From positions 112,761,158 to 112,825,157 of the forward strand of contig NC_061120.1 of assembly GCF_002878395.1 (NCBI RefSeq): DNA of 64,000 nucleotides, given 5' to 3'. The notes under the pieces are model-generated. The model worked only from the letters and a program-made list of their open reading frames with translations. It made no database searches and was not told where the DNA came from. Origin of the DNA: Capsicum annuum (lineage: Eukaryota; Streptophyta; Magnoliopsida; Solanales; Solanaceae). A program made the translations under genes and the position numbers. Shown here one piece after another: positions 23,171 through 33,906 of the stretch (positions are counted from its first letter, which is position 1; each line of letters starts with the position of its first letter).

Positions 23171-23660
23171 AGGTTCTTGTGGTTTGATGCTTGCGAGGGT
23201 AGATTTGTGAAATTGAAAGATAAGTTGACTTCAGCTCTAATCTTAACTATACCTGAAGGCACGGAGGGTTTTGTTATCTATTATGCATCCTGAGTGGGAC
23301 TTGGTTGTGTACTAATGTAGAATGGAAAGGTGGTTACTTATGCATCTAGACATTTAAAGGTTCATGAGAAGAACTATCCAACTCATGACTTGGCGTTGTT
23401 AGCCGTGGTGTTCGCATTGAAAATCTGGCATCACTATCTGTATAGGGTCTATGTTGATATCTTTTCAGATCATAAGATACTGTAGTACATGTTCACCTAG
23501 AAAGATCTTAATCTTGGGTAAATGAGGTGGCTTGAGATACTCAAGTATTATGAAATTATCCTTCACTATCCTCCAGGTAAAGCTAATACGGTTGCTGCTG
23601 CTCTTAGTAGGTTGTCACTGGGTAGCTTATAGTATATGGATAAGGTTAAGTAGGAATTAG
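23171..23660 (+). pseudogene. RNase H of element B
   Basis: Readable blocks are [59 protein letters not shown] and [10 protein letters not shown]. The first catalytic Asp (C-D-A-S) is changed to Tyr at 23282-23284, while the H-D-L and S-D-H blocks remain. The domain closes with LHYPPGKANTVAAALSRL. Four stops lie within it. Confidence 0.88.
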
Positions 23661-25165
23661 TGAAGGATATTCACCATTTCTCTAACTTTGAGTTTATCTC
23701 TTGGACTCTAAGGATGGTGGTGTGTTTGTGCAACAGGTGGAGCAATCATCTCTTGGTTTTGAAATAAATGAGAAACAAGTATTAGACCCTTTCTTGTTGA
23801 AGATCAAGGATGATGTGGGTAAGCAGAAGGTGATGGCCTTTGAGATCGGTAGTGATGGAATCTTAAGGTACCAAGAAAGGTTATGTCTTACCTATGTTGA
23901 TGGGTTGTGAGGTATAATCTTGGTTGAAGCCTATGAATTTGGGTATATGGTTCATCCCGATTCAACAATGATGTATCCTGACCTTAAGGAGATTTATTGG
24001 TGGAATAACATGAAGCAAGATATATCCAACTTTATGGCTAAGTGTATGGTATGCCAGCAAGTAAAGATGGAGCACATGAAGCCTGATGGGATAATACAAG
24101 CGATTAAACTGTTGGAGTAGAAATGGGAGATAATTAATATGGATTTTGTTATTGGCCATCCATGGTCGCGGAACCAATGTGACTCCATTTGGATCATCGT
24201 GGATAGGATGACTAACTCTGCTCACTTCTTGCTAGTGATGACTAATTATTCTGCCGAGGATTATGAAAAGTTGTTCCTTCAATAGGTTGTAATGTTGCAT
24301 GGTGTTCCTTTCTCAATTATTTAAGATTGCGGTACTAAGTTCTCATCGCATTTCTGGCACTTATTTCAATGTGGTTTAGGGTCTAAAGTGTGCCTTAGCA
24401 TCGCCTTTCACCAGCGGGCAGATGGGCAAGCAAAAAGAACCATTTAGACTTTTGAAGATATGCTGCAAACTTGTGTAATCAAATTTTGTGGTAGTTGGTA
24501 TGACTACTTTCCTCTCATTGAATTTGCCTATAACAATAGTTACCATTCTAGCATTGGTATGGCTTCATTTGAGTAATTGTATGGTAGGAGGTATAGATCT
24601 CCTATCTTAAGGTTTGAGGTTTGTAAAGCGGAGATGTTTGGCCCGAATATGGTTCACCAAGCTATGTAAAAGGTGAATGTGATCCAGGATAGGCTAAAGA
24701 CCACCCAAAGTTGCCAAAAGTCCTATGAGGACGTAAGGTAAAAAGTGTTGGAGGTTTGGTGTTCTTGAAGGTGTCTCCCATGAATGGAGTAATACGGTTT
24801 GGAAAGAAGGAGAAGCTCAATCCCCGATATCTTGGCCCGTACTTAGTTTTGAGAAGGGTTTGTAATATTTCATATCAGCTGAATTTGGCATTTAGCATGA
24901 GTTCTATTCACCCGGTATCTCACGTGTTAATATTACGGAAATGAATGGGTAATCCTTCATTGGTTGTTCCCCAGGAGGACATTGGTATTCAAGATTTATT
25001 ATCCTATGAGGAGGTCCCGAAGAGGATCTTGGATCGGCAACTTTGTTGGTTATGAATAAAGGAAGTGGTTTCGGTAAAGGTTCATGTCGGAACTAAAAGT
25101 TCGAGGAAGCTACTTAGGAGGATGAGGAGGACATGAAGTCCAATTTTACGTTCTAATTGCCTATT
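23661..25165 (+). pseudogene. integrase and C-terminal tail of element B
   Basis: The linker 23701-23910 leads to the zinc finger at 23920-24075 (MVHPDSTMMYPDLKEIYWW ... CMVCQQVK); the first His of HHCC is lost. The core keeps Asp in INMDFV and in DCGTKF, but the catalytic Glu is Lys (GQAKRT; codon 24433-24435). The C-terminal part (FGKKEKLNPRYLGPYLVLRR at 24796, MSSIHPVSHVLILRK) matches the GKKGKLSPRYIGP region before the weak chromodomain-like tail, which can be followed to about 25130. Confidence 0.9.
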
Positions 25166-25303
25166 CTGGATAATCTTGCTTAAGGTACATTATCTTCTTA
25201 ACATCTTTGTTTACTGATTTTGTTAAAGGGAAGTGTGGTTATGTAGCTATATAGAAATCATACTGATGCGTGCTTGACCCATTATTCTAGGATGAATGAT
25301 CCT
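25166..25303 (+). other. 3' UTR of element B
   Basis: Short noncoding stretch between the end of pol and the PPT. Nothing else is seen. Confidence 0.5.
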
Positions 25304-25314
25304 AAGGGGGAGAC
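25304..25314 (+). other. polypurine tract of element B
   Basis: AAGGGGGAGAC lies directly before the 3' LTR start TGAAATGCCCC. This is the typical PPT of Del/Tekay-like elements and recurs before LTRs C and D. Confidence 0.85.
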
Positions 25315-27581
25315 TGAAATGCCCCAAGATATGGCCCTTGAAAATTCCTTGAGCTTTGAGCTCATTGCCTTGTTGATGACTCATTATACCAGTCGTATGG
25401 TGTGGTTACGGGTCTAGGGACACAAGTCATAATCAAAACAGTGTGTAATTGGCTAAGTTCTACTGTGAGTACAAGTGACTCACTACGAGTTATAAGACTA
25501 AGTTATGAGTGATAGGGTTAAGTGATATGTTGTCCAGTGTCTGATCCTTTAGGTTCTGTCTTAGATACGATAAGATCATATGATTCATATAGTCAGGTTA
25601 CGTGTAGGATCACAGAGTCGTAAGATGGACAGTTAATGGGTGTCCAACTCACTTTTTAGGATACAACTCATGGATACGAGTAGTATGATGTGTTGACGAG
25701 TCGATAGGTCGACTCGTAACCAAGGATAACCATTTTATAGTTTTTAGTTGGGGGTAGTTTGGACATTTCCCACTTAAAATCCTTAAGGCAAGATGTCCCT
25801 AAAACACTTTGGGGTATTCATTCTACACTTTACAAGATCAAAACATCCTCGTTACTCTCTCAAAATCCTCTCTAGTGAAATTGGCTAGGGTTTCTCCAAA
25901 GTGGCCATCTAAGGGTTCAAGAGTCAATTTCTCTTCATGAATCTTCGTAATTAAGGCACGTGATTCTTACCTCATTGTTACTGTACTAAAATAATATGTT
26001 TAAAGCATTCATGAATCATTAATGGTAATTTTAAAACCAAGGTTGAGGGTTTTGAATGCATATCATTGAATATTGTTTTCTATTGTTTAAATTGTGATTC
26101 TGCATGTTTTAATTATGGTTTTGCAAATATGGGTGCATGGGAATGGTGATTTAATTGAGGGGTCATAGTTGAACCCCAAATTTGATGATTTTGTCTCTGA
26201 TAATGGCATGCCCTCAACCTATTTGTAAAATTGTAAATGAGAATGATATTGTCACAAGTTGAATTATGTTTTTGAACTAAGGCTTTGGCATAACCATGAT
26301 AATGACTGATGATGGATATTGTAAAGGCCTTTATGGACATATATTGATTTAAATTGTAACCTTGGGGTTTGGTTTGGTAAATCGGTTCTATTCCCATATG
26401 TTAAATTAACTTGATCTTTTTGTTTGGACAATAGGTTGGAGTCCAAAATGATAAAATTATTATTATGTCATACTGTATGCTTTCAAGTGGGGTTGGTTTG
26501 ATGATACCAATAGAGTACCTATATGTATAATGGATTGATAAAAGTTGATGCATGTTAAATATTTTAAATTGGGATTAAGAGCAGGGTGTGTCTCTGTGCC
26601 ATGAAAGTGGAGGTCCAAAGGACTAACACTGGATACTGCGCTAGCTGGTGCAGGTGTTTAATGATCGGGAAGTTTGAGTCCCCCGTATTGAATATATGAA
26701 TGAGAGGTTTAAGTCTCCCATATTATACACATTGGTTCTTAAGTCATCTTGACTATGCCTGGAGGTTCGAGTCCCCCATAAAGGCATATACAGATATAGG
26801 TGTTCTTTGGTTCATGCGGTTACAAACACTAGGGCACTTCCATCTAGGGGAGAGCTGGGCCAATATAGCCTGTGGTTGGCTTGTTTTATGATGGTTAGGA
26901 TACCAAAGCTAGGTTAAGGTTCTCAAAGTTCATTGATCCTTGTTTACCAACATTGTCAAACCAAATCCAAGACTTGCTCCTTACCCTAACATGTGGTATT
27001 ATATATGTATATGTACTTCATATGATATTATGCATTGAATGTTGTATTGGTTTTGAATTGTTATCATATAATTATTCTTTTCCTTTATCCCTGAGTTACA
27101 TTATAGCGCCCAAAATGCTAATCGTCTTCAGACCATACTTCCACATCTCTTGCTCAGTGACTTGTATTCGGGATTAGCTAGCAAGTTAGATTGAAGTGGT
27201 GAGCTTCCATCCTTCAGAATGACCCATTTCATGTTGTGGTTTCCTTTTAATGTTTTAACAATATTTAGGATATTGGTTTTGGCTACTTTCGGGGGAATGT
27301 CCTAATGTTTTATTGAACTTCAATTTTGTAGAGGCTTTGTTGGGCTACTATGGACTTGGGTGGTGTGGTTTTTTTTTGTGACGGACAATTGTCTGGTTAC
27401 TAGTTGTTGGCATAGATATATCATGAATATCATTAGTTTTATAATGTGATATCTTGTTATATGTTCAGAATTCATCCAATATTTAGAGTTGTGTTGGTTC
27501 AGTTTAGCGAAGGCGGTGATCTTCGGTTCATGTGGGACTTGAGACAACCATCACTACCAGGCCTTAGTTTGGGTTATGAAA
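25315..27581 (+). repeat. 3' LTR of element B
   Basis: Runs from TGAAATGCCCC to ...GGGTTATGAAA, where the TTACA end has decayed. It aligns with the 5' LTR throughout apart from LTR L. CGAGTCGTAT, GACGAGTCGATAGGTCGACT and related words lie at 25385-25720, and TTTATAG at 25734. AT-rich TTATATATGTATATGTAC is at about 26999-27016. Small open frames in it (for example 26113-26446 minus and 26953-27177 plus) have no coding features. Confidence 0.9.
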
Positions 27582-27586
27582 ATCAT
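27582..27586. repeat. right target-site duplication of element B
   Basis: ATCAT, pairing with ATCAA at 17065-17069. Confidence 0.55.
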
Positions 27587-28400
27587 GCACCCCCACTCTA
27601 CACAACTCATACAATTCTCTCAAGAGCATCATGCTAAAGAACTAAATCGATAAGCAACAAATCTAAATGAATCCAAGTGCATCATTATATTTAGTTGGTA
27701 AGTTACAAGTTAAATTTTTGAACTTTATTATGAAATACAGCGTGAACGTCTTGGATTTTGTGATTATATTCATGTTTTAGGTTGAAAAATCGCCCTTTGT
27801 TCTTAAAATTGAAATTAATATGACCAAGTTGGGAGTCTATGAATTTGTGCTTGAAATTATGTATGTGTGTAAGAAGGGGGTGGAGGTAAATTAAGAACAT
27901 AATTCAACCTGTTTTGAATCATGCTGATGCCCATTGTTGTGTTGTGCTTGTAATGTTGAAGTCTAACCCCTTGAAAACCTATATTTTGGTGGTTAAGGAA
28001 GTCGTAATGACTCGTAGGGTCACCTAATAAGCCTTTATGTGACTGCTTGCCACTGGGAACATGGATGCCTAAGGGTATAGAGATACTTCTCACATCATGA
28101 CTCAATCACGAGTCGTAGTCAGACTATACGACTCGTGCTATGGAGTTGCGATAACTGGGAAGGGTAATGCATAAGTTATTTTATTTCTGGTCAGACAATA
28201 GCTTTTAGTAATGAGTCATTATCTAACAAAATGATTCATTAGGAGGACTCATTATCTGAGCAGTGAATATTGTTTAGGCACCACCCCCATTCACAAGTAT
28301 TATAACGACTCGTGATTAGATGGTATGACTCGTACCTTGAGTCGTAGGGTGTCCAGTTAACACTATTTTTTCTTGTTTTTCTTTTCTTTGCCTAGAACTT
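27587..28400 (+). other. element A spacer after pol, right part
   Basis: Continuation of the spacer interrupted at 17069. It is noncoding and rich in CGACTCGTA words on both strands: ACGAGTCGTAGTC at 28108-28120, ACGACTCGTG at 28128-28137, and further copies near 28310-28350. These are the same words as in the LTRs of A, so the motif is present both in the LTR and inside the element. Confidence 0.55.
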
Positions 28401-28595
28401 ACTAACAGGTATGTTTTAATAGGTACCATTAGCTCTAAAAGTAGATTCGATAAAGAAACAAACACCAAGGAAGCAATTCTAAAAAAGCTAGGCCGCCCCT
28501 CCACACATCAACTTAGGAATAAAGCAACTGACGACGAAGAGTCTAATGGATTAAGGTAGGAGTATCCAATTATAGGGGTAGTGGATCAACTCAAG

Positions 28596-28600
28596 ATGTC
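28596..28600. repeat. left target-site duplication of the TRIM
   Basis: ATGTC, exactly repeated at 29218-29222. Confidence 0.9.
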
Positions 28601-28825
28601 TATTACAACCTGAGCTAGGGCCCTGGAAACGATGGGTATCCCAAACCATCAAGGCTCAAGAGACCCCTATAACGCCCCAACCCACTAGTGATTTTGTCTG
28701 CTTGGGCCCCAGGCCTTCATGGCTTTAAAATGTATCACTAGGGAGTAAGGCTTTCTTACTATTATACCCAGTATCCCTCTTGTGTTTTGCCGATGTGGGA
28801 CTCCTTCCTAAGTTGGGGTGTTACA
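28601..28825 (-). repeat. left LTR of the TRIM (3' LTR on the minus strand)
   Basis: It begins TATTACAACCTGAGC and ends GGGGTGTTACA, pairing along its length with 28994-29217. The copies differ at many sites, so the insertion is not recent, although its target duplication is still exact. Confidence 0.9.
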
Positions 28826-28978
28826 TACACCACCTTATAGACTCAGCGTCCTCGCTGAGGTTTGCCCCACTAAATGGGATTTGCCTACACTCAAGACTAA
28901 GGTTTGCTCTACCTTTTCGGAATTCACCTACTCTCAGTTTGAAATCTGGCCCACATCGATAGGGTTGACATAAGAGTT

Positions 28979-28990
28979 GCTCTAATACCA
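28979..28990 (-). other. primer-binding site of the TRIM (tRNA-iMet)
   Basis: Plus-strand GCTCTAATACCA is the reverse complement of TGGTATTAGAGC, one base from the initiator tRNA-Met site TGGTATCAGAGC. It lies 3 bp inside the right LTR, which fixes the direction of the element. Confidence 0.88.
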
Positions 28991-28993
28991 TTC

Positions 28994-29217
28994 TATCACG
29001 ACTTGAGTCGGGGATCTGGCCGCAATGGGCATCCCGAACCATCAAGGATCGAAAGACCCCTGTAACTCCCTAACTCATTAATGATATTATTCCCTTTGGG
29101 TCCATTCCCGAACGGCTTTAAAATGCATCACTAGGTAGTAAGGCTTGCTTACTTATATACCTAGTATCCCTCCTATGTTTTGCCGATATGGGATTCCATC
29201 CTAAGTTAGGTATTACA
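28994..29217 (-). repeat. right LTR of the TRIM (5' LTR on the minus strand)
   Basis: Starts TATCACGACTTGAG and ends GGTATTACA in plus-strand view. It adjoins the PBS. Confidence 0.9.
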
Positions 29218-29222
29218 ATGTC
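29218..29222. repeat. right target-site duplication of the TRIM
   Basis: ATGTC, identical to 28596-28600. Confidence 0.9.
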
Positions 29223-29289
29223 ACACAACCTAGGACATTAGGATGAAAAATTCAACCACATCACCACCCTACTCACTATCCCAATCTGA

Positions 29290-29334
29290 GGATGATGTGA
29301 ATATGATGATGATATTGAATATGATGATGATGAT
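29290..29334 (+). repeat. imperfect GAT microsatellite
   Basis: GATGATGTGAATATGATGATG-type runs, mostly GAT triplets with TGAATAT interruptions. It lies in the env-position ORF region, where an acidic Asp/Met-rich tract would be encoded. Confidence 0.7.
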
Positions 29335-30904
29335 TAAGGTGAATGTAACTTTAAGGAGGATAATGAGGGTAAAAGTGCAGAGAGTTACACCCATTTAAAA
29401 TTTATTTACCACAACCACCTCCCACTCTACTTTCCATCCATCCTTCTCCGATGCCCATCATTAAATGATGGGGGTACCCCAGACTGTAGTCTCTATATAA
29501 CAAATATATAAACATAAGCTTCTCCAGTTGAATCCATAGAGAAGCATCTATCTAGAGACGAAGATGACCACCATAGGCATGTTTGAGATGCCTGCATTGG
29601 ATGCTCGATTTAGCTAGTATAATTTTTAATGGGTGACTTAGGCTCTGAGATAGTATAGTTCAACTTTGGTATCTGTGCTTTATGCCGCATATCAGATGGA
29701 TATGAAGATGTTATATCCACATGGGCGATAGTGAGAGGGTGGTCACCCATTAATAGATTTGGAAATTTAAGGTGTTTGTGTAAACATCTCAACTCAGACC
29801 ATCTCCTAAGTTTTACATGGGTCAAAGTTCCTACCTCCGGCCAACATTACTGAGTTTAACCATCAGGTAACAGATTGGTTCAAAATATAAGATTCTTTAA
29901 TTTTAGTGGATGGCCGGGATTATTACTGCAGACTGGCAAGAGGCTTCTTGGGTAGCTGGTTGAGTTGGTGTCTCATCGTTAATTAAAATGGGTATTTTAA
30001 ATTCTTCTGCAAAGGCTTAGTAGATGCTTATACATCACAGGTTGAGTCCCTCTCATGAGCGAAATATATTGATTCCTGAAAAAGAATCCCTAGTTGCAGT
30101 CATAATGGCGGGCTACAAGGTAGATGTAGCCAAGTGGATAGTAAGAGAGATCTATAATTTAGTGACAAGAATCAACATAGTCATGACGTTCTTGTGTTTA
30201 CTGACATAGATATGTCTAGATGTGGAAGTTCAAGAGATCCCAGATGCTGATAAGTTTATCCAGCCTCAGACTATAATAGACTTAGGTTTGATTCAAGATA
30301 ATAATAACCCTATCTCTAAGGTAGAAAAGATGGAAGAAATAATGATTAGATTGGCATTTCCGGATTGAGGGCTTGGGACTGATACTATTGGGTTCAACGA
30401 CATGGGTAAGGACACTATGGAGACTGCCTAGTCTGAGCTTTAGACCTGCACTAATATAGCAGGCACCTCACAGAATCTAAATCCACCACTTATTGCAGTA
30501 CCATATATATTTACTTCCAAATCTTCCCTCATTGGTTATATCATAGTGCCGCAGTCATTCTTAATAGAGGTGAAGAGATTTGGTATGGTTGAGATAAAGG
30601 TAATACTAATAAAGTAAGGGATAAATACTTGGGTGGATAGATGAATTAGAGAGTAGATGAGAATGATACAGATTATATATGATGGTTTGAAAAGTGTATC
30701 AGCCAGAGGTTGGAGGGTATCTAGTCTCTAGATTTTATGGATGTACAGGCTAAGCTGGTAGAACTTAGAAAGGTAGTTAAGGATCTGCGGGGTAGACTAG
30801 TCCTATCAATGTCCATTATAGAGGAGATCCAGGATGAGGAGAAGGTACAGAATATCTGAGGTATAAGAGACTTAACCCCTGCGGTTGATACTGATGGAGG
30901 TGAG

Positions 30905-30922
30905 AAAAAAAAAAAAAAAAAA
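30905..30922 (+). repeat. A18 homopolymer
   Basis: Eighteen consecutive A. In the env-position ORF it falls in a lysine-rich stretch, so it is probably an expanded run of AAA codons and not a retroposon tail. Confidence 0.85.
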
Positions 30923-31100
30923 GAACAAAGAAGGACAATGTTGAGGATGCTAAAACAACCAGTGTTTAGTGTGAGTTGGACTAGCAAGTAAGGGTCTATG
31001 AGATGGCAGCGGAAGCTAGTAGTTCCTGACCTTCTGATGCTGTTATTTTGAGCATTCATATAGCCAGCCGCAAGAACCACTATTAAGCTCACCAGACACA

Positions 31101-32411
31101 ATCGGTGTTACTATTAATGCAAGCGTCCCAACCCTCGTTGGGACCAATGATGCTGAGAGTGGGGGTCATCCTCAGGCTCCCCATGCTGACACTATTTAAG
31201 CTAGTGCCTAGTGCGCCCAGGTATGTCTTTACCCCTTTTTTTTACTTATTACATATAGTGGGGATAGTGCATATGATTTTAGTTGGGGGTGGGGGTGTAC
31301 CACATAGCCTCTAAGGTTTGTTGTTGTCATGATTCTTTTCTCGTCGGCTACAGTTTGAATGTAGAATCGACATGGATAGATTAAAAATGTGTGTTCTGTG
31401 TTGTTTTTATTTTGTGATGTTTTGTGTTTATGGTTAATACGGAAGAAACATTGTACCTAAGGCCATTGATAATTGACATGTTTTGAGTGATTGTGCTAAA
31501 ATTATTTATGAAAAGGATGCCTTTCCTAAAAAAATTGTTTTACAACTGTGTGATATATGTATACATGTGACTGTTGTGAATCTAGTAGTGGCATTAGTAT
31601 TAGGAATATAATAACTAGGGCAAGAAATTGTATGAACTAGATAGGTAGTAACTTAAGATGTGATCCGGTACAATGTGTGTGTGAGACATTACCAATTTCC
31701 CTATATTTGCGGAATCCAGAACTTTATTAGTTAGTGTTGCCTAGGTTGTAGGGTAGTTGGTTAGGAAAGGATCATAGGGCATTTTTAAAAGCAATCCAGT
31801 TTAGCCTAAATAACCAACCAATGGTAATAAGAATCCCTTGACCCTAATTTTGAGCCTAAATAGGCCTATTTTTAGTTTACACTAATTCACCTTCCCATTT
31901 TAACTACAATAAACCTTCTTTGGCTTTGGTCCTCCTTGGACACTGTGTACCTCAACTCAGGCAAATCGCCTAAGTTAAGGGTGGCTATCATACGGGTACG
32001 CAAGTAGAAGTGGATATGCAAAATGGATGTGAATAGAGAAGAAGGTAGGATTTGGTGTGGTCGAATTTTTTTTTTTAAAAAAAGAAAAAGAAAGAATAAA
32101 AGAAACCACACCCAACCTGAATGAGTAGAGAAAGAATAAAAGAGGATAAATAAGGGAAGATTGAATGGACAGTTGGTAAATTAGCGGACCTTAAATTAAT
32201 CATAATGCCAAGGAGGCTAAGTCACTTAGAATTCCCAAATGTACCATACCAGCCCCCAAGCCTATGTTACAAGACTGGTAAAGTCCTAAAGTGATCCTAA
32301 CCCGACTTTCCAAAAACTCAGGTAAAGAAAATAATTGCAAGCCTATGACATTCCTTGCACACTGATTAGAACTTCTTTATGAGTGCAAGCGTCTCTTGAC
32401 CTTCCCTAATA
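31101..32411 (+). other. 3' untranslated region of element A
   Basis: No frame with recognisable residues. A short T-run/A-run pair at 32068-32084 could form a hairpin. The bases before the LTR (AGTGCAAGCGTCTCTTGACC) are not purine-rich, so no PPT can be named. Confidence 0.5.
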
Positions 32412-33906
32412 TGCATTGACTTAGGTTGTTTCATCAGATATAATTTGTGTTTTGAATGTGTTGTAGGGAAGTTAGGTTGGAAGTGGCCTTGTATGAAAAA
32501 TGGAAGAAAAAGCTCTAAAAAACTGAAGTACTTATTAGTTTACAAGTCGTTAAGTCACCTTATGACTCATAGCCAGACCCACGATGTTAACAGTGGAAAA
32601 AGCTGAGTTGAAAGAGTTAAGTATAAACTGACCACAACTTGTAAAGAGTGAGTATGTGTTGTGGTGTACAACCAAACTAATCATAGTGGAAAAACTCCTG
32701 AAGATTGGGAAAAGAGGTTCTAATGGTAATAAGTGAAGACCATGAGTCGTAAGGATTGACTACGACTCGTGGTGAAGAGTTGTCCTAACAACAGACTAAG
32801 AAGTCCTAAAAGGGTAAATTCAGTGAAGTGACTACAACTAGAATCCAATTACTAGTAAGAACACATGGCGAGTCATGACCATTGAAGACAAAAAAGAGAT
32901 ACAACAACAGAAAATGAGTCATGACCAGTCTTAAAGACTCTTTGCTAGAAGCGTGAACACTGTCAACTTAGTTTTCCTTTTTTGTTTTAATTAGGTTACC
33001 TTTATTATTTTGGGATACTATAAATACACTAGGGTTATACTTTTATTAGGCTACACACTTTTGATATTTTTCTACATACTTTGACATACTTTGCTACTTT
33101 ATATGATTGTTCTTGGGTTTTGGTTTCATAATCAATTGGAGTTTTTCAATTTTATTCTTTCCTTATTGTGTAATTAATTATATGTCTTCTTTTATAAATT
33201 CCATGAAATATTGCATAAGCATGAGCGGCTAATTTCTTTAACTAGGGTTATAGGAACCCTGGTGGATTACAAAGTGGAGGAAGTGTAAGATTCATCTAGA
33301 TTGTTGTGGTTGCATGTATTGTGATATTCTTCATAGTGATTTCCTCCTTAGCTATTGCATAAGCTAAGGACTTGCCTATTTTCGATATTGTCCTCATGAG
33401 GGAGTTTGAGATTGGGAAAAAAAGGTGATGACAAGGATTTTAGGCTATCAATCCTCATCTAATCAATTGGATACTCAAAAGGTGATAGTTGTACTAAGGT
33501 TAACGACAAGGGATTGAAAGACGGATCCCTGAGACTCAGAAGGTGAAGGATGAGATTTATCAATGCATTCACAAGATGGTTGGTAATACATAGTTTGTCA
33601 TACTTTGAACGCATATTAATGAGATAGGTAGATTAAACATGAGAAACCTATAGAGTTAGAAGCCAGGGAGAACACAGTCCTAGTGTGCATATTAAATTGT
33701 TTACAACCTCAAGCACTCAAGCGGTGACTATTTACTGTTGATCTTAAATCCCGCTTTTAACTTTTCTGCACTGCCCATTGTTTTCTTCAAGTTCAAGATA
33801 TAACTCCACGCATTCCCTAAGGGTTCGACCCCAACCTGGTTTGCGTTACTAAATTTGACATCAACTACAACATTATTCCTTGAAGGTGTAGTTTTGGGTG
33901 ACATCA
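32412..33906 (+). repeat. 3' LTR of element A
   Basis: 1495 bp, from TGCATTGACTTAGG to GGGTGACATCA. It aligns with 9346-10834, including the ATGAGCGGCTAATTTC phrase and TATA box at 33019-33026. It is not followed by a PBS, which confirms that it is the 3' copy. Confidence 0.82.
33019..33026 (+). promoter_or_regulatory. TATA box of 3' LTR A
   Basis: TATAAATA, conserved with 9950-9957. If active it would drive transcription into 33.9 kb onwards. Confidence 0.5.

Larger units (their letters stand above)
17070..27581 (+). mobile_element. element B: Del/Tekay-like Ty3/gypsy retrotransposon
   Basis: A complete structure: 5' LTR, tRNA-iMet PBS, gag-pol remnant in the order protease-RT-RNase H-integrase, PPT and 3' LTR. 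Without the 1495-bp inserted solo LTR and its duplicate, the 5' LTR is 2268 bp, against 2267 bp for the 3' LTR. Comparing 17093-17165 with 25338-25410 gives 11 differences in 73 sites, so the insertion is old. The protein style (LPxVPPxREIDF...YRMAPAELKELK) is that of Del/Tekay chromoviruses. It interrupts the spacer of element A after pol. Confidence 0.92.
28601..29217 (-). mobile_element. TRIM (terminal-repeat retrotransposon in miniature)
   Basis: A 617-bp element with two LTRs of about 225 bp (28601-28825 and 28994-29217), a PBS next to the right LTR, and exact ATGTC target duplications. Read on the minus strand it starts TGTAATACC and carries a PBS for tRNA-iMet, so it runs right to left. 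The internal part is 168 bp and holds no coding capacity; a 60-codon frame (28780-28962) and its antisense partner span LTR and interior and are not genes. The LTR text (TAGTGAT...TTTAAAA...CACTAGG...GCCGATGTGGGA) is close to a TRIM type seen widely in plants. It would have needed enzymes from another element to move. It sits within the env-position ORF region of A. Confidence 0.92.
28401..31100 (+). pseudogene. env-position ORF of element A (plant transposon-protein type)
   Basis: Between pol and the 3' LTR lie remnants of a third ORF. The start (ETNTKEAILKKLGRP, about 28450-28510) is separated from the rest by the TRIM. Middle parts are faint: VRGWSPINRFGN near 29730 and a tryptophan-rich stretch to 29960. 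The frame at 30024-30209 (SHERNILIPEKESLVAVIMA, GYKVDVAKWIVREI) followed by DKFIQPQTIIDLGLIQDNN fits the family annotated in nightshade genomes as putative plant transposon protein domain. The tail (LVELRKVVKDLRGRLVLSM, lysine-rich run, AAEASSS) also fits. Its function is unknown; the env comparison is by position only. Many stops are present. Confidence 0.6.
9346..33906 (+). mobile_element. element A: Athila/Tat-like Ty3/gypsy retrotransposon
   Basis: The order is 5' LTR, degenerate tRNA-Asp PBS, gag, protease, RT, RNase H, integrase, long spacer, extra env-position ORF, 3' UTR and 3' LTR, all on the plus strand. Element B (17070-27581) and a TRIM (28601-29217) are inserted in it. Without them it is about 13.4 kb, a normal size for an Athila-like element. 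The integrase downstream of RNase H marks Ty3/gypsy; the protease and gag signatures place it with Athila/Tat. The first 52 bases of the two LTRs differ at 7 sites by eye, so it is old. No convincing target duplication is seen (AAATA left, ATATC right). Confidence 0.85.

Noticed and set aside
23962..24225. minus-strand open frames of 87 and 67 codons
   Set aside because: They are antisense shadows of the integrase of element B.
26764..26776. possible tRNA gene from the B-box-like word
   Set aside because: No acceptor stem, anticodon arm or A box can be placed around it.
30905..30922. A18 as a retroposon poly(A) tail
   Set aside because: No target duplication or SINE/LINE body adjoins it; it is in frame with a Lys-rich part of an ORF remnant.
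30721..31101. 126-codon open frame on the minus strand
   Set aside because: It is antisense to the env-position ORF of element A; its Phe run is only the complement of the A18 tract, and no domain is seen.
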